The notes: generated by a model not told the origin, from the letters alone. Positions 22,145-34,419 are shown, counted from the stretch's first letter. The stretch: DNA of 56,034 bases from Mycoplasma anseris ATCC 49234 (GCF_000702805.1 NZ_JNJX01000005.1:1-56034); one strand, 5' to 3'. Numbers and translations: made by a program.

Positions 22145-23011
22145 ATGATTATTTCATTTTTTCATTCCCTGAGAAGAAAATTTCAATTAAAATCTTTCAA
22201 ATTGACTGTTTTCGAAATTGCTTTATATGGCTTATTATTAGGCATTTATTTTGGGTGTTCTTTATTAGAAAGATATGTATTTAAAGGACCCTTTAAAATC
22301 ACTTTAACTTACGTAGTTTTTATTATCTTTGGTTTAGCCTTAGGACCTTTGAAAGGTGCTTTTTTAGGAATTCTTTGTGATACACTAGACCAAGTTATTT
22401 ATGGAATTAGCACATGAATGGTTGAATATGCAATTGTTCCTGCAGTAATAGCAATTTTAAGTGGCTTAATGATGATGTTCATTTTTAGCACCAAAAAGCG
22501 AACATGACCCATTGGCTTTATTATATTAAGTATTATTACCACTATCATGGTTGTCTTTTTATTAAAGTATAATCAACCATTTGATTGATCTGAATATCGT
22601 TTTAAAAGTAAAGAACCAATATCTAAATTAGTAGTTGGTTTAGTAAGTGGTTTTGGTTTAGGAATTGTTTGAATAATGTCATTTTGTTTCTTTTTAGTTA
22701 ACAAATTTAATAAGAATTTTGAAATTCGTTTTAAAATGCAAAATTTATTCGGGATTCTTATCGGAACATTTTTAATTATTGTAATTGTAAGATGGTTTTG
22801 AGGCCCTTTTGCATATATTAATTATCATAATCGGTTCCGAAATGGAACTTGAAGTTATCAAACTTATTTTTTACCATTTATGATTCCAATCATGTTTAAA
22901 TCATTTTTAGAAGTTCCGGTTTATGCGACAGTTATTTTTGCCTTTAAACCAGTAATTAGTTTAATTGTTGATAAAATTAATTTCTATACCCAAAAAATTT
23001 TTGTATATTAA
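22145..23011 (+). CDS. ECF-type vitamin transporter S component (folate-like)
   Basis: 288 residues, about six membrane helices. The N-terminal helix and the segment LTYVVFIIFGLALGPLKGAF resemble S components of energy-coupling-factor transporters, especially FolT-like ones. It binds the vitamin in the membrane and docks on a shared EcfA/A'/T module encoded elsewhere. Linkage to fmt, which uses formyl-folate, weakly supports folate. AAGGAG precedes the ATG. The loop between helices 4 and 5 is longer than in short (~190 residue) S components. The substrate is inference. Confidence 0.7.
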
Positions 23012-23018
23012 AGTAAAT

Positions 23019-23049
23019 AAAAAGACAAGAAAATTAACCTTGTCTTTTT
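23019..23049. terminator. Bidirectional terminator
   Basis: 11-bp stem AAAAAGACAAG/CTTGTCTTTTT with a 9-base loop between the ECF gene (plus) and the convergent surface-protein gene (minus). Confidence 0.85.
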
Positions 23050-23053
23050 ATTA

Positions 23054-24349
23054 TTAAGCATTAGCTTGTTCTTCGTGGTTTTTTTTGCATTCTTTTTTCT
23101 TTTTAATAATTAAAGCAATTAGAAGAATTAGAATTAATAATGTTAATAAAGCAATGATTCATCAAATAATGTCATGTACTTTTGAATTAGATTTAGAATT
23201 GTTAATCCCTTCTTCTAATTCTTTTATTTTGTCTTCTAATTTAGTAATTTTGTCTTCTTTATCAGTTAGTTGTTTTAATAATAAAGACATTTGTGCTGAA
23301 GATAATAATTTGGAATCAAAACTTGATAACTTATCTGCATTAAAGTTATGACCATCTGCTAATTCAGTATTGGCATATAACAATGGTAATAAAATATCAT
23401 TTAGTTTTTTGTTTAATTGTTCTAATGATTCTACTTTAACTTTTTCGGTTAAGAAAGCCTCAACAGGGCTTTTTCCTTCTTTTAACTTAGCTTCATAATA
23501 TGTTATATATTCTCTTAAAGCATTAATTGAATCAGTAATTTCAGTTTTATTTTCTAAAGCGTTAACATTTTCATCATAAGAAATTTTGCTGTCATATTTA
23601 GCAGAAACTTCTAATTTGTTTGTTGCTAAAAATTCTTTGAATGGTGCTAATTTAGTATTAACTGTTTCATAAATAGGTTGATATTTTGTATTTTTAAATA
23701 ATTCAACATTTTTTGAAATTTCTTTAATTAATGTTGTTGGTAATACATAGTCATATAAAACGCTACGGAATAAGTTGGCTTGATTTAATCATTTTGCAAT
23801 AAGGAAAGTTCCTTCTTGTTCATTTTTAGTTTTTAATTCTTCTTTTAAAGATACTTTATTTTTTAAAACAATTTCAACATCTTGTTGATTTTCTTTATAT
23901 GGAAGTCTAAATTCATTATTTGCTAATGTCATATATTTTTTGATTCATTCACTTGTGTTTGAAAAGTTTTCAAATTTTTCAATTCTGTCATATACATCAT
24001 TGTTTTCAACATATTTATCATATAAATATGTTTTTAAATCAAAAGCAAGAATTTTTTTAGCAGCAGCATCAAAAGTAGCAGCTGAAATTGTTCCTCCATT
24101 GGCATTAGCTTCATTATATGCATTTATAAATTCTTGATTAGCAAGAACCATTTTTGCCGCAGCAGTTAAATCTGTTGGACTAAAATAATTTCCCATTGAC
24201 ACTTGAATTTTCTTAACTGCAAGTTGTTGTAGTTCAATAATTGTTTTTCTTTCATTAGAACTATTTTCATTTGTAGCAGCAGACATTAAAACTACTGGAG
24301 TTAAAGGCAACAAAGCAACACTTGATAATATTAATTTTTTCTTTAACAT
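23054..24349 (-). CDS. Surface protein with signal sequence and C-terminal membrane anchor
   Basis: 431 residues, no family recognised. Signal peptide MLKKKLILSSVALLPLTPVV runs to about residue 24, probably cleaved after Ala. A helical ectodomain follows, with a clear coiled coil near residues 370-395 (LTDKEDKITKLEDKIKELEE), then WWIIALLTLLILILLIALII and a lysine-rich tail: type I topology, ectodomain outside. No lipobox Cys. AAAGGA lies upstream of the ATG. The same anchor layout is seen in the partial gene at the window end. Role probably surface exposure or adhesion, unproven. Confidence 0.8.
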
Positions 24350-24557
24350 TTTTATATTCCTTTCATTAAAAATAAGTAAATTATAAAAGAAAAATACATG
24401 TTTATTACATTAAAAAAGAAAAAGTGCTTAAATTCTTTTAAAAATTGTGCTTTCATTTATATAAAAAATTCAATTTATAAAGTCCAATCAAAAATATTGA
24501 ATCATAATATAATAGTAATATACAAGGTTATTAATTACATAAAACTAAGGAGATAAT

Positions 24558-25157
24558 ATGAAAAAAATATTAGTTTTATATTCTTCACCCTCATTAAAAA
24601 CTAAGTCAAGTGCAAATTTTTTTGCAAATAAATTTATTGAAGAATACCAAAGAATTCATCCAGAAAATGAAATTAAATTTTATGATTTAAATGAATTAAA
24701 AATGGCTAATATAACACTAAATTCATTGAATATGAATAATTTTTTCAATCAAGAAGATAGTTTAAATTACATTAATGAGTTAAAATCATTTGATAAATTA
24801 ATTATCATTACATCAATGACTAATTTTAATATTCCAGCTGTTTTAAAAAATTACATTGATCATATTTGTTTAGCTAATGAAACATTTTCTTATAAATATT
24901 CTAAAAAAGGTGATGCTATTGGCCTTTTAGATAATTTAACTGTTCAAATTATTGCAACTCAAGGTGCTCCAAAAGGATGATATCCTTGAGGAGATCATGT
25001 TGCTTATTTAGAAGGCACTTGTAAATTTTTAGGAATGAAAATTAATCCAAGTATTTTAATAGCTGGTACTAAATTAAAAGCATTTTCAGAAAAAACATTA
25101 GAACAACATTATGAAGAATTTAAGCAAGAATTTATTTCAAAAGCGAAGACTTTTTAA
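24558..25157 (+). CDS. acpD: FMN-dependent NADH-azoreductase (AcpD/AzoR family)
   Basis: 199 residues with flavodoxin-like fold. The N-terminal phosphate loop YSSPSLKTKSSA binds FMN, and MTNFNIPAVLKNYIDH near residue 90 is the usual P-x-x-L-K-x-[YW]-[IL]-D family motif. It is an oxidoreductase of quinone/azo substrates; the physiological substrate in mycoplasmas is unknown. Monocistronic, with AAGGAG before the ATG and a terminator after the stop. Confidence 0.9.
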
Positions 25158-25224
25158 TATATTAAAACATTTAGTTTAAAATGAGTTTTCATAATGAAAT
25201 AAATTAAGTTTATTGGTTAAAAAT

Positions 25225-25263
25225 GCAACATAACGTTTTATTACAATAAAATGTTGCTTTTTT
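25225..25263 (+). terminator. Terminator after the azoreductase gene
   Basis: Outer stem GCAACAT/ATGTTGC with inner TTTTATT/AATAAAA, followed by six T. Confidence 0.75.
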
Positions 25264-25285
25264 ATTTGTAAAGCAAGTTTTTTGA

Positions 25286-25291
25286 TATAAT
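25286..25291 (+). promoter_or_regulatory. -10 element of the rplK-rplA operon
   Basis: TATAAT directly after the azoreductase terminator, about 92 bases before rplK, giving a leader long enough for the L1-binding structure. Confidence 0.6.
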
Positions 25292-25317
25292 AAAAAACGC
25301 AATTATTTAATTGCCTC

Positions 25318-25364
25318 TAGCAAGTGGGAGAATTCAAACAAGAAATTCATTTGCACCACAAAGA
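25318..25364 (+). promoter_or_regulatory. Probable ribosomal protein L1 autoregulatory leader
   Basis: The leader contains CAAGTGGGAG and CACCACA. GTGG (25324-25327) pairs with CCAC (25356-25359), and GAATT (25330-25334) with AATTC inside, leaving an asymmetric internal loop with GGGAG-like bases. This resembles the 23S rRNA L1 site and the L1 leaders known from other bacteria, where L1 represses its own L11-L1 operon. Identified by eye only. Confidence 0.5.
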
Positions 25365-25382
25365 TCGAAAGGAACTTATTTT

Positions 25383-25826
25383 ATGGCAAAAGAAATTGTT
25401 AAAAAGGCAAAATTACAATTCCTTGCTGGTCAAGCAAAACCAGGTCCAGCTCTAGCTGGTGTAGGGATCAATATGCCTGAATTTACAAAAGCATTTAATG
25501 ATAAAACAAGAGAAAGAGGTTCTGAACCTGTTCCTGTTTTAATTACAGTATACAAAGACAAATCATTTGATTTCCAATTATTTACTTCGCCTACTTCATA
25601 TAAATTAGTACAAGCTGCTAAAGTTAAAAAAGGTAGTGGAGTGCCAAACAAAGAAAAAGTTGGTTCAATTACTATTGATCAATTAAAAGAAATTGCAGAA
25701 TACAAATTACCAGATTTAAATACCAAAAATATTCGTTCAGCTATGAAACAAATTGCTGGAACAGCTAAAAATATGGGAATTACTGTTGAAGGGTATGAAG
25801 AATTTTTAAAGGAAGGAACTAACTAA
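25383..25826 (+). CDS. rplK: 50S ribosomal protein L11
   Basis: 147 residues, normal length. Part of the GTPase-associated centre of the large subunit. Typical features are GQAKPGPALAGVGINMPEF near residue 18 and the C-terminal RNA-binding domain with AMKQIAGTAKNMGI. GAAAGGA precedes the ATG; the in-frame codons upstream (from 25311) belong to the leader. Its stop overlaps the rplA start by one base (TAATG). Confidence 0.97.
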   Translation: MAKEIVKKAKLQFLAGQAKPGPALAGVGINMPEFTKAFNDKTRERGSEPVPVLITVYKDKSFDFQLFTSPTSYKLVQAAKVKKGSGVPNKEKVGSITIDQLKEIAEYKLPDLNTKNIRSAMKQIAGTAKNMGITVEGYEEFLKEGTN

Positions 25827-26518
25827 TGGCTAGAAAACTTTCAAAAAATTTAAAAAATGCTAAATCACAATTTGACAAAAACCAAGTATTACCATTATTA
25901 GAAGCAATCGAATTAGCAAAAAAAGTTTCATATGCTAAATTTGACGAATCTTTAGATATTGCAATTAAATTAAACTTGGATACAAGAAAATCTGATCAAC
26001 AATTACGTGGAGCTATTGTATTACCTCACGGAACTGGGAAAACTGTTAAAGTTTTAGTTGCCACTGATGATGTCAATGCTCAAAAAGCTTCAATTGAAGC
26101 TGGTGCTGACTTTGTTTATACTGCTGCTGAATTACCAGAAATTTTAAATCAAGACAAATATGACTTTGATGTTATTGTTGCTGATCCAAAAATGATGTTA
26201 GTTTTAGGAAAATATGGTAAAAAATTAGGACCTAAAGGTTTAATGCCAAACCCTAAAACTGGAACTGTAACCACAAACCCTGCTAAAGCAGTTGAAGAAC
26301 TTAAAAAAGGTAAAGCAAATTACCGTGCTGATAAAGGTGGAATTATCCATGCTTCTGTTGGTAAAAAATCAATGGATGCAAACTTATTAGCAGATAATGC
26401 CGGTGTTTTAATTAGCACAATTAAAAAATTAAAACCATCAACCGTTAAAGGTTCATATGTTTTAAACATTACCGTTTCAACTTCAATGGGGCCAAGTGTT
26501 AAAGTTAAAATTGATTAA
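25826..26518 (+). CDS. rplA: 50S ribosomal protein L1
   Basis: 230 residues, full length. Forms the L1 stalk at the tRNA exit site and in many bacteria represses its own operon. Characteristic KYGKKLGPKGLMPNPKTGTV occurs near residue 130. Starts within the rplK stop codon (TAATG), a tight translational coupling. A bidirectional terminator shared with eno follows. Confidence 0.97.
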   Translation: MARKLSKNLKNAKSQFDKNQVLPLLEAIELAKKVSYAKFDESLDIAIKLNLDTRKSDQQLRGAIVLPHGTGKTVKVLVATDDVNAQKASIEAGADFVYTAAELPEILNQDKYDFDVIVADPKMMLVLGKYGKKLGPKGLMPNPKTGTVTTNPAKAVEELKKGKANYRADKGGIIHASVGKKSMDANLLADNAGVLISTIKKLKPSTVKGSYVLNITVSTSMGPSVKVKID

Positions 26519-26531
26519 TAATTAAGATAAT

Positions 26532-26564
26532 AAAAAAGACCTTTGGATTTAAAAAGGTCTTTTT
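26532..26564. terminator. Bidirectional terminator between rplA and eno
   Basis: Stem AAAAAGACCTTT/AAAGGTCTTTTT with T runs on both strands, located between two convergent genes. Confidence 0.85.
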
Positions 26565-26579
26565 CTTTGTTTATTTTTA

Positions 26580-28564
<1,985 letters not shown>

Positions 28565-31540
28565 CTATTCAATATATGTAATTCCATTTATAACAATAGG
28601 TTTTTCTCCGAATTCTTTTTTCAAGTTTGTTATAAATGGTGTTTCATAAAAAGCAGACTTTCCAATTGAAGTAATACTATCTGGAATGTTGATTGATGTT
28701 AATGATGAACAATGAGAAAATGTGCGTTCATAAATTTTTGTAACATTATTTGGAATAGTAATTGATATTAAGTTTGAACAACCTCAAAAAGCTTCTTCTC
28801 CAATTCACGACACATTATCTGGTATATTTATAAAATTCAACTTTGAACAGTTTTTGAATGCTAGAGCATAAATTGATGTTATGCTCTTAGGAAGCGATAC
28901 TGATGTCAAGTTTGAACAACCATTGAACATTCCGGTCTTGATTTCTTTAATACCATTTGGAATAGCTACTGATGTTAAGCTTGTGCAACCTTTAAACACT
29001 TCTCAACCAATTGATTCAACACTATCGGGAATAGTAATTGATTTTAACCCAGCGCAACCTGTAAATGCGTTATCTGCAATACGAGTTATATCTTCGAGTT
29101 TAATTGTAAAATTTGAACAATTATTAAATATTGAGTCCCAATATTTTATATAACTATTACTGATATAAAATGTTAGATCTGAACATCCACTGAATACATT
29201 AACATCAATTTCTGTAACACTATTTGGGATTGTTACTGTCGTTAATCCTGAACATCCCGAAAAAGCTCCGCGGCCAATTGATTTAACACTATTTGGAATA
29301 TTAACTTCTCTTAATTTAGAACAACCTAAAAATGAACCCCAGCCAATCGTTGATACACCATATGGTATTTTAATTGATGTTAACTCTGAACATTCTCTAA
29401 ATGCAAAATCACTAATTGTTTCTACATTGTATGGTATATCAATTGATTGCAAACTATTGCACCCATAGAATGTATATGGACGAATTATTTTAATACTTTT
29501 CGGAATGGTAACTGATACTAATTTTGAACAATTCTTGAATGCTTCTCCACCAATTGTAGTGACATTTTCTGGGATTACAATAGATGTCAATTTTGAACAA
29601 TCATTAAATGCATTATCACCAATTAATTTAACATTCTCAGGAATTATAATAGATTCTAAGTTTGAACAACCATTAAACAATCCACTATCCACAGATTCAA
29701 TATTTTTCGAAATTGTTGCAGACACCAAGTCCGAACATCCATAAAATGCTTCTTTTCCAATTGAAGTAACACTATTTGGAATATTTATGGATAATAATTT
29801 TGAATATCCTTTAAACGCATTTTTTCCAATTGAAGTAACACTATTTGGAATGGTAACTGATGTTAATCCTTTACATCCAATGAATGCATTATCTTCAATA
29901 TAAATAGAGCCATCAAGAATATTTATATTAAAATCTAAACATTTATCCATGTTTAAACTTCAACCCCCTATATTTTTATTTGAAATATTAATTGTTAGTC
30001 CTAAACAGCCCTCAAACAAAGAATTACCAATTGAAGTAACGTTCTCTGGGATATTAATTGATGTTAAACTTGAACATTTTCCAAATGCACTATGCCCAAT
30101 TGATATTAGATTTTTAGGAATTTTAATTGTTGGTAACTTCAAACATCTAAAAAATGCATAATCACCTATGTCAATAAGACTTTCTGGGAGGATAACAGAA
30201 GTTAATTCTTCACACCCGTAAAATGCTCCGCTTCCAATTGATTTAACACTTTCTCCAATTTTAATCGATGACAATCCAGAACATCCATTAAACGCATTTT
30301 TTCCAATTGAAGTAACGCTATCTGGAATATTTATGGATAATAATTTCGAACATTCTCCAAATGCACTATTACCAATTGAGGTAACACTATCGGGAATAGT
30401 GATTGATGTTAATTCAGTACATCCACTAAATGCTTTTTCATTAATAGAAGTAACACCATCAAGAATATTAATTGTAAAATTTTCGCTACCTTCAAATATG
30501 GGTTTTCAATTTGAAATATTTTCGTTTGAAATATTTATTTTCATTCCCGTATTTCCTGTAAATATTTTTTCACCAATTGCTAAAACACTACTTGGAATAT
30601 TAATAGATGTTAGATTTATACATTTTCCAAAGGCGAAATCATTTATTACTGTTACACCATTCGGAATATTAATAGATGTTAAATTTGTACATCCATAAAA
30701 TAATCCTTTATTAATTGAAGTAATCCTATTTGGAATATTAATAGATGTTAAATTTGAACATTTATAAAAAGCCCCTTCTTCAATAGATGTCACGCTATCT
30801 GGAATATCGACTGTCATTAAATTGATACAATCTTTAAAAGCCCCTTGACCGATTATTTTAACACCATTTTGAATTGTTATTGCTTTTAAATTTGTACATC
30901 CTTCAAACATTCAATTAGGAATTCCTTTTACGCTATTCGGAATTGTTATTGTTTTTAATCCCCTGCAACCATAAAATATTCCATTTCCCAATGATTTAAC
31001 ACCATTCGGAATATTGATTGATTTCAAACCTGAACATCCATAAAATGCACCTGCCCCTATGTCCGAAACAGTATTCGGGATTGTTAATGATGTTAAATTT
31101 AAACAATCTTTAAAAGCATCATCTCAAATAGATAGAACACCCTCTGAAATATCAACTGCTCTTAAATTTGTACATCCTTCAAACATTCCCTCTTTAATGA
31201 TTTGAACACTTGCAGGGATATTAACGGACATTAATCTTGTACAACCTTTAAATGCCCCTCTTCCAATTGATGTAACGCTATTCGGAATTGTTATTGAAGT
31301 TAATTTTGTACAATTTTGAAAAGCATAAGAATTAATAGAATTTATGTTTTCTTTAATTTTTAAATCTCCTTCAAAATTCTTATCAACTCAAATTAATTCA
31401 TTAGTGAGTTCATTTATTTTATATGGTTTGTTTTCTTCAATAGGTTCACCACATTTAGAACTGATTAATGGCAAAGTAAAAATTAAACTAGTTGCGCAAA
31501 AAGGCAATGTATATAATAGAATTTTTTTATTTTTTTTCAT
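28565..31540 (-). CDS. BspA-like leucine-rich-repeat surface lipoprotein
   Basis: 991 residues. Signal sequence with a lipobox-like SSKC at about residue 30 (Lys before Cys is unusual), then a short linker. About 38 tandem repeats of 23 residues follow, consensus L-x-S-I-x-I-P-x-S-V-T-S-I-G-x-x-A-F-x-G-C-S: the LRR_5/TpLRR type of Bacteroides BspA and Treponema LrrA. Three irregular modules with a central Trp and no IPxSV core interrupt the array near 30500-30550, 29900-30000 and 29090-29180. Such proteins bind host matrix or other microbes. GGAG precedes the ATG. The codon for Trp is UGA throughout. Repeat-rich and next to a non-coding gap, it may be acquired or fast-evolving. Confidence 0.88.
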
Positions 31541-31668
31541 AATTTTCTCCAATTATTTCTTAAGAATTATTGATAAATAAATATAAATTGATTGTCAATT
31601 TATAAAGCATGAATTTTTTATATTTATTTCTATTTTTGAAACAAATTTTTTTAGTTAGAATCTGTCAA

Positions 31669-32970
31669 TTACTTATCACTTTTAGTTCTATTACATATTT
31701 TATGCGTCAATTGAGCATTGTCTTCTGTTGTTAACCCGCCTTTGGAAAATGGATTGATGTGATCGATTTCACATAAATTGATGTCATTTATTTGTTGATT
31801 GCATATTGGACATACATAATTTTGTTTTTTAGCTAATGATTCTTTAATATCTGAATTAAAAAATCTTTCATTAGATTTAATATCTTCTTTACTAATTGGG
31901 TTATTATCTAAAATGTCTTTTATAGTTTTATAGATGATTTCTATTCTATAAAGTAGATGTTCTTTTTTACCAGTTGATCAATGGCATGAATTTTTATATT
32001 TTTCATCATATATTTGGATATTTTTAATTGCATTTTTAATTTTTTCTGCATTCATTTGAATGTGTAATTGTTTATAATCATTTAAAATTCATGCAAATGC
32101 AACTGTAATTGAATCAAATATACTACCTGAAAATTGGTTTACAATATTTAATTTATCATTTTTTAATTCTTTAGGTTTAAATGCATCTTTTCCTAATATA
32201 TCAATAATTACATCAATACAATTGATGAATTTTTTCTCATATTGTTTTTCAAGTGCTTCTTTTTCTTCAAACACTTTCTTTGTTTTAGACATATATTCAT
32301 TTAAATATTTTTTTAAATTTGATTTATATTCTTTAAGATTTTCTTCAGAAAGAGTAAAGAATTTTAATATTTGTTCCTCAAAAGCCATACGATTATTTTT
32401 TGAAACAAATAATTCAGAATAGCTTTCTTTATTTTCGATGATTTCTGCTAATTTATGTAGTAGATTATTGAATTTACCACGATAAACACAATTTCTAATT
32501 TCTTGTTCTTTTAAAGCAACAGCCCCTCTATTTAATCTTTCAAAAATATCAAATTGCTTATCTGAATCTTCTTTTGATATTGTAATACAATACATTGTTC
32601 TAGTTGATATTGTATCTTGGTAATGAGGTTCCAAATCTTTAAAATATTTACCATTTAAATCTTTAAATACTTCTAAATCCTTTAATTTAAAACGATTATT
32701 TAAAAATTCATGACATGTTCATAATCTTTGTTGCCCATCTACAACAAATTTAGTTATATCATCCTCTTGCACAAAATATATAGTTGGTAATGGTATGTTC
32801 ATTAATAATGATTCAATTAATTTTGATTTTTTCTCTATGTTATATACCAAACCTCTTTGATACTCTGGTTTAAGAATTCTATTTTTAGTTATATCTGATG
32901 ATAAAGTTTCAATTCTAGTGTTTTCTGATTTACAGTTAATATCTCTTCTTTCAATTTCTTGTTGTGACAT
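31669..32970 (-). CDS. DUF262 (GmrSD-like) protein with C-terminal HNH nuclease domain
   Basis: 433 residues. N-terminal DUF262/ParB-like part: YQRGLVYNIEKKSKLIESLL, then IPLPTIYFVQ and FVVDGQQRLWT, the DGQQRLT-type motif of DUF262, followed by DIFERLNRGAVALKEQEIRN. C-terminal HNH zinc finger: YVCPICNQQI, then LCEIDHINPFSKGG and NAQLTHKICN. This fusion is found in modification-dependent (GmrSD/type IV-like) restriction and related defence proteins; DUF262 hydrolyses nucleotides and HNH cuts DNA. It starts 16 bases after the 87-residue gene with AGGAAAGG upstream. No methylase is nearby. Target unknown. Confidence 0.85.
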
Positions 32971-32986
32971 ATTTATCCCTTTCCTG

Positions 32987-33250
32987 TTATTCGAAATAGA
33001 TCTCAAAATCATTAAATCAACCACTATCAGTTTGCTCTAGTTTTACATCTTCACCGCTAGTTACAATTTTTGCCTTAATTGTAGGGAATGTTGAAAATCA
33101 TGAACTTGGTTTTTCATATAGTGTTTTAAATTTATAATCTGCTCCTCATGAAGAAATTTTTACTTTAATATCTTCTCCTGAAGAAACCCTTTTAAAGATT
33201 ATTTTTTTACCTTTATATTTTTCTAAGTCTTTTTTTGTCATTTTTGACAT
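32987..33250 (-). CDS. Small unknown protein, first gene of the DUF262-HNH unit
   Basis: 87 residues, not recognised. Lysine-rich, with alternating hydrophobic residues suggesting a small beta-sheet fold: KKIIFKRVSSGEDIKVKISS, then FPTIKAKIVTSGEDVKLEQ, containing SGED twice, and the acidic tail WFNDFEIYFE. Four Trp are present, three read as UGA and confirmed by frame continuity. Strong AAGGAGG ribosome site. Being 16 bases upstream of the DUF262-HNH gene, it may be a partner, specificity factor or antidote; this is inference from position. The promoter region carries (TA)10. Confidence 0.75.
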
Positions 33251-33274
33251 AATTCCTCCTTATTTTTTAAGAAT

Positions 33275-33294
33275 TATATATATATATATATATA
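33275..33294. repeat. (TA)10 dinucleotide repeat in the promoter region of the DUF262 unit
   Basis: Ten TA units precede the ribosome site of the 87-residue gene by about 15 bases. On the minus strand they run into ATATAATTC, so TATAAT at the repeat's end could be the -10, and repeat length would set its spacing from any -35. Dinucleotide repeats in promoters switch genes by slippage elsewhere (H. influenzae hif fimbrial TA repeats). Confidence 0.65.
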
Positions 33295-33333
33295 TGAATG
33301 ATTTCATATAATTTTGTTTATAAATACACAAAA

Positions 33334-33353
33334 AAATAACCAATAGGTCATTT
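33334..33353. terminator. Orphan terminator-like hairpin in a divergent intergenic region
   Basis: 8-bp stem AAATAACC/GGTCATTT (one G-T pair) with loop AATA and a T7 on the minus strand. No recognised gene ends here on either strand. Confidence 0.5.
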
Positions 33354-33659
33354 TAAATTCCATTTTTATAAATATATGATTATTTTTTTTGCATCAAACC
33401 ATTATTAGACGAAAAAATATTTCTTCAAAACTTTAATATTAAAATAATAAAGAAATTAAATATTAACTTCCAATCTTATTAAGAAGCTAGTCAAATTACC
33501 TTCATAACTTGTTATTATAATAATTAAGGGATACAATGAATTTAAATTAAAAAATACGACTTTGATGTATAAAACCATTTTTTAATTTTTGTTAATGAAG
33601 CTTTTGTTTTATTTTAATTTAATTACTAATTTAAATAGAAATAAGGTAAGATTTTTTAT

Positions 33660-34367
33660 ATGAATAATCAAGATATAAACCAATTTGAAGAATTTTTAAA
33701 GGAAATTGAAAACATTAGAGAGCAAGACCCTTTAAAAGCAATATATTTAATTGATCAAAAATTAAAGACTTTTTTAAGCAAAGAATTTCATTCAACATTA
33801 GAAGCTTTAAGAGATGATATATTGTTTCAAATCAAGAAAAACGAATTAAAAACAAAAACTAATTTAAATACATTAGAGTTGATTAACTCATTAAAAAACA
33901 AAAAAATGGACTATATTTTCATGCTTAATTATAATCAATTAAGAGATCGAAAAGATGTTAAGGAATATGCTTCTGAATTTCAGCTATTCTTTAATGGTCA
34001 AGGATTTGATAATGATGGTTTTCAAACCTTAATTTATGATTTGTTAGCTGATAAAATGATTGATTATGATTATCAAGTAGCCAATGAAATTATTAATCCA
34101 AATAAATTAGGTTCATTTTTAAAAAATCCAGAAATTAAGAAAATTCAAAATGAATTGTTTAATTCTTTTAGCAAAGACGTTGCTAAATATAAGATTGCTT
34201 CACAAGTTTTTTCAGCTTACTTATTTGAAAATTGGGTTTCAATTTTACTAAATAAGTCAGTTAATGAATATCAAACAATTTCCAATGTAGTTGAAGTTTT
34301 AATGGGAAATAAAAATCAAACTGAGCTAAATGAAGCTGAGCATAATTTGTATAAATTATTTATTTAA
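33660..34367 (+). CDS. Mycoplasma-specific helical protein (DUF3196-like), upstream of tig
   Basis: 235 residues, entirely alpha-helical in appearance with no membrane segment; cytoplasmic. It resembles the mollicute-restricted DUF3196 proteins by length, acidic helical content and position just before trigger factor, but I identify it from memory rather than alignment. AAGGTAAG lies about ten bases before the ATG. The tig start is 52 bases downstream, across a -10-like TATATAATTAATT, so tig may also have its own promoter. Function unknown. Confidence 0.75.
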   Translation: MNNQDINQFEEFLKEIENIREQDPLKAIYLIDQKLKTFLSKEFHSTLEALRDDILFQIKKNELKTKTNLNTLELINSLKNKKMDYIFMLNYNQLRDRKDVKEYASEFQLFFNGQGFDNDGFQTLIYDLLADKMIDYDYQVANEIINPNKLGSFLKNPEIKKIQNELFNSFSKDVAKYKIASQVFSAYLFENWVSILLNKSVNEYQTISNVVEVLMGNKNQTELNEAEHNLYKLFI

Positions 34368-34419
34368 TATTTTAGAATAATCTATATAATTAATTAAAGT
34401 TATTTATTAAGGAGATACA

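Larger units (their letters stand above)
33251..33659. other. Divergent intergenic region, 409 bases
   Basis: Lies between the minus-strand DUF262 unit and the plus-strand DUF3196-like gene. It holds the (TA)10 repeat, an 8-bp hairpin with T runs (33334-33353) and an isolated TATAAT-like element readable on both strands (33514-33521). No open frame of note. Confidence 0.6.

Noticed and set aside
25311-25382. Upstream extension of rplK from an alternative start
   Set aside because: L11 proteins start at MAKE...; the extension overlaps the structured leader and the ribosome site GAAAGGA sits just before 25383.
29505-30698. Plus-strand open frames with repeated VTFSGI-like units across the LRR gene
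   Set aside because: They are antisense shadows of the 23-residue repeats; the minus-strand frame has signal sequence, ribosome site and a known repeat family.
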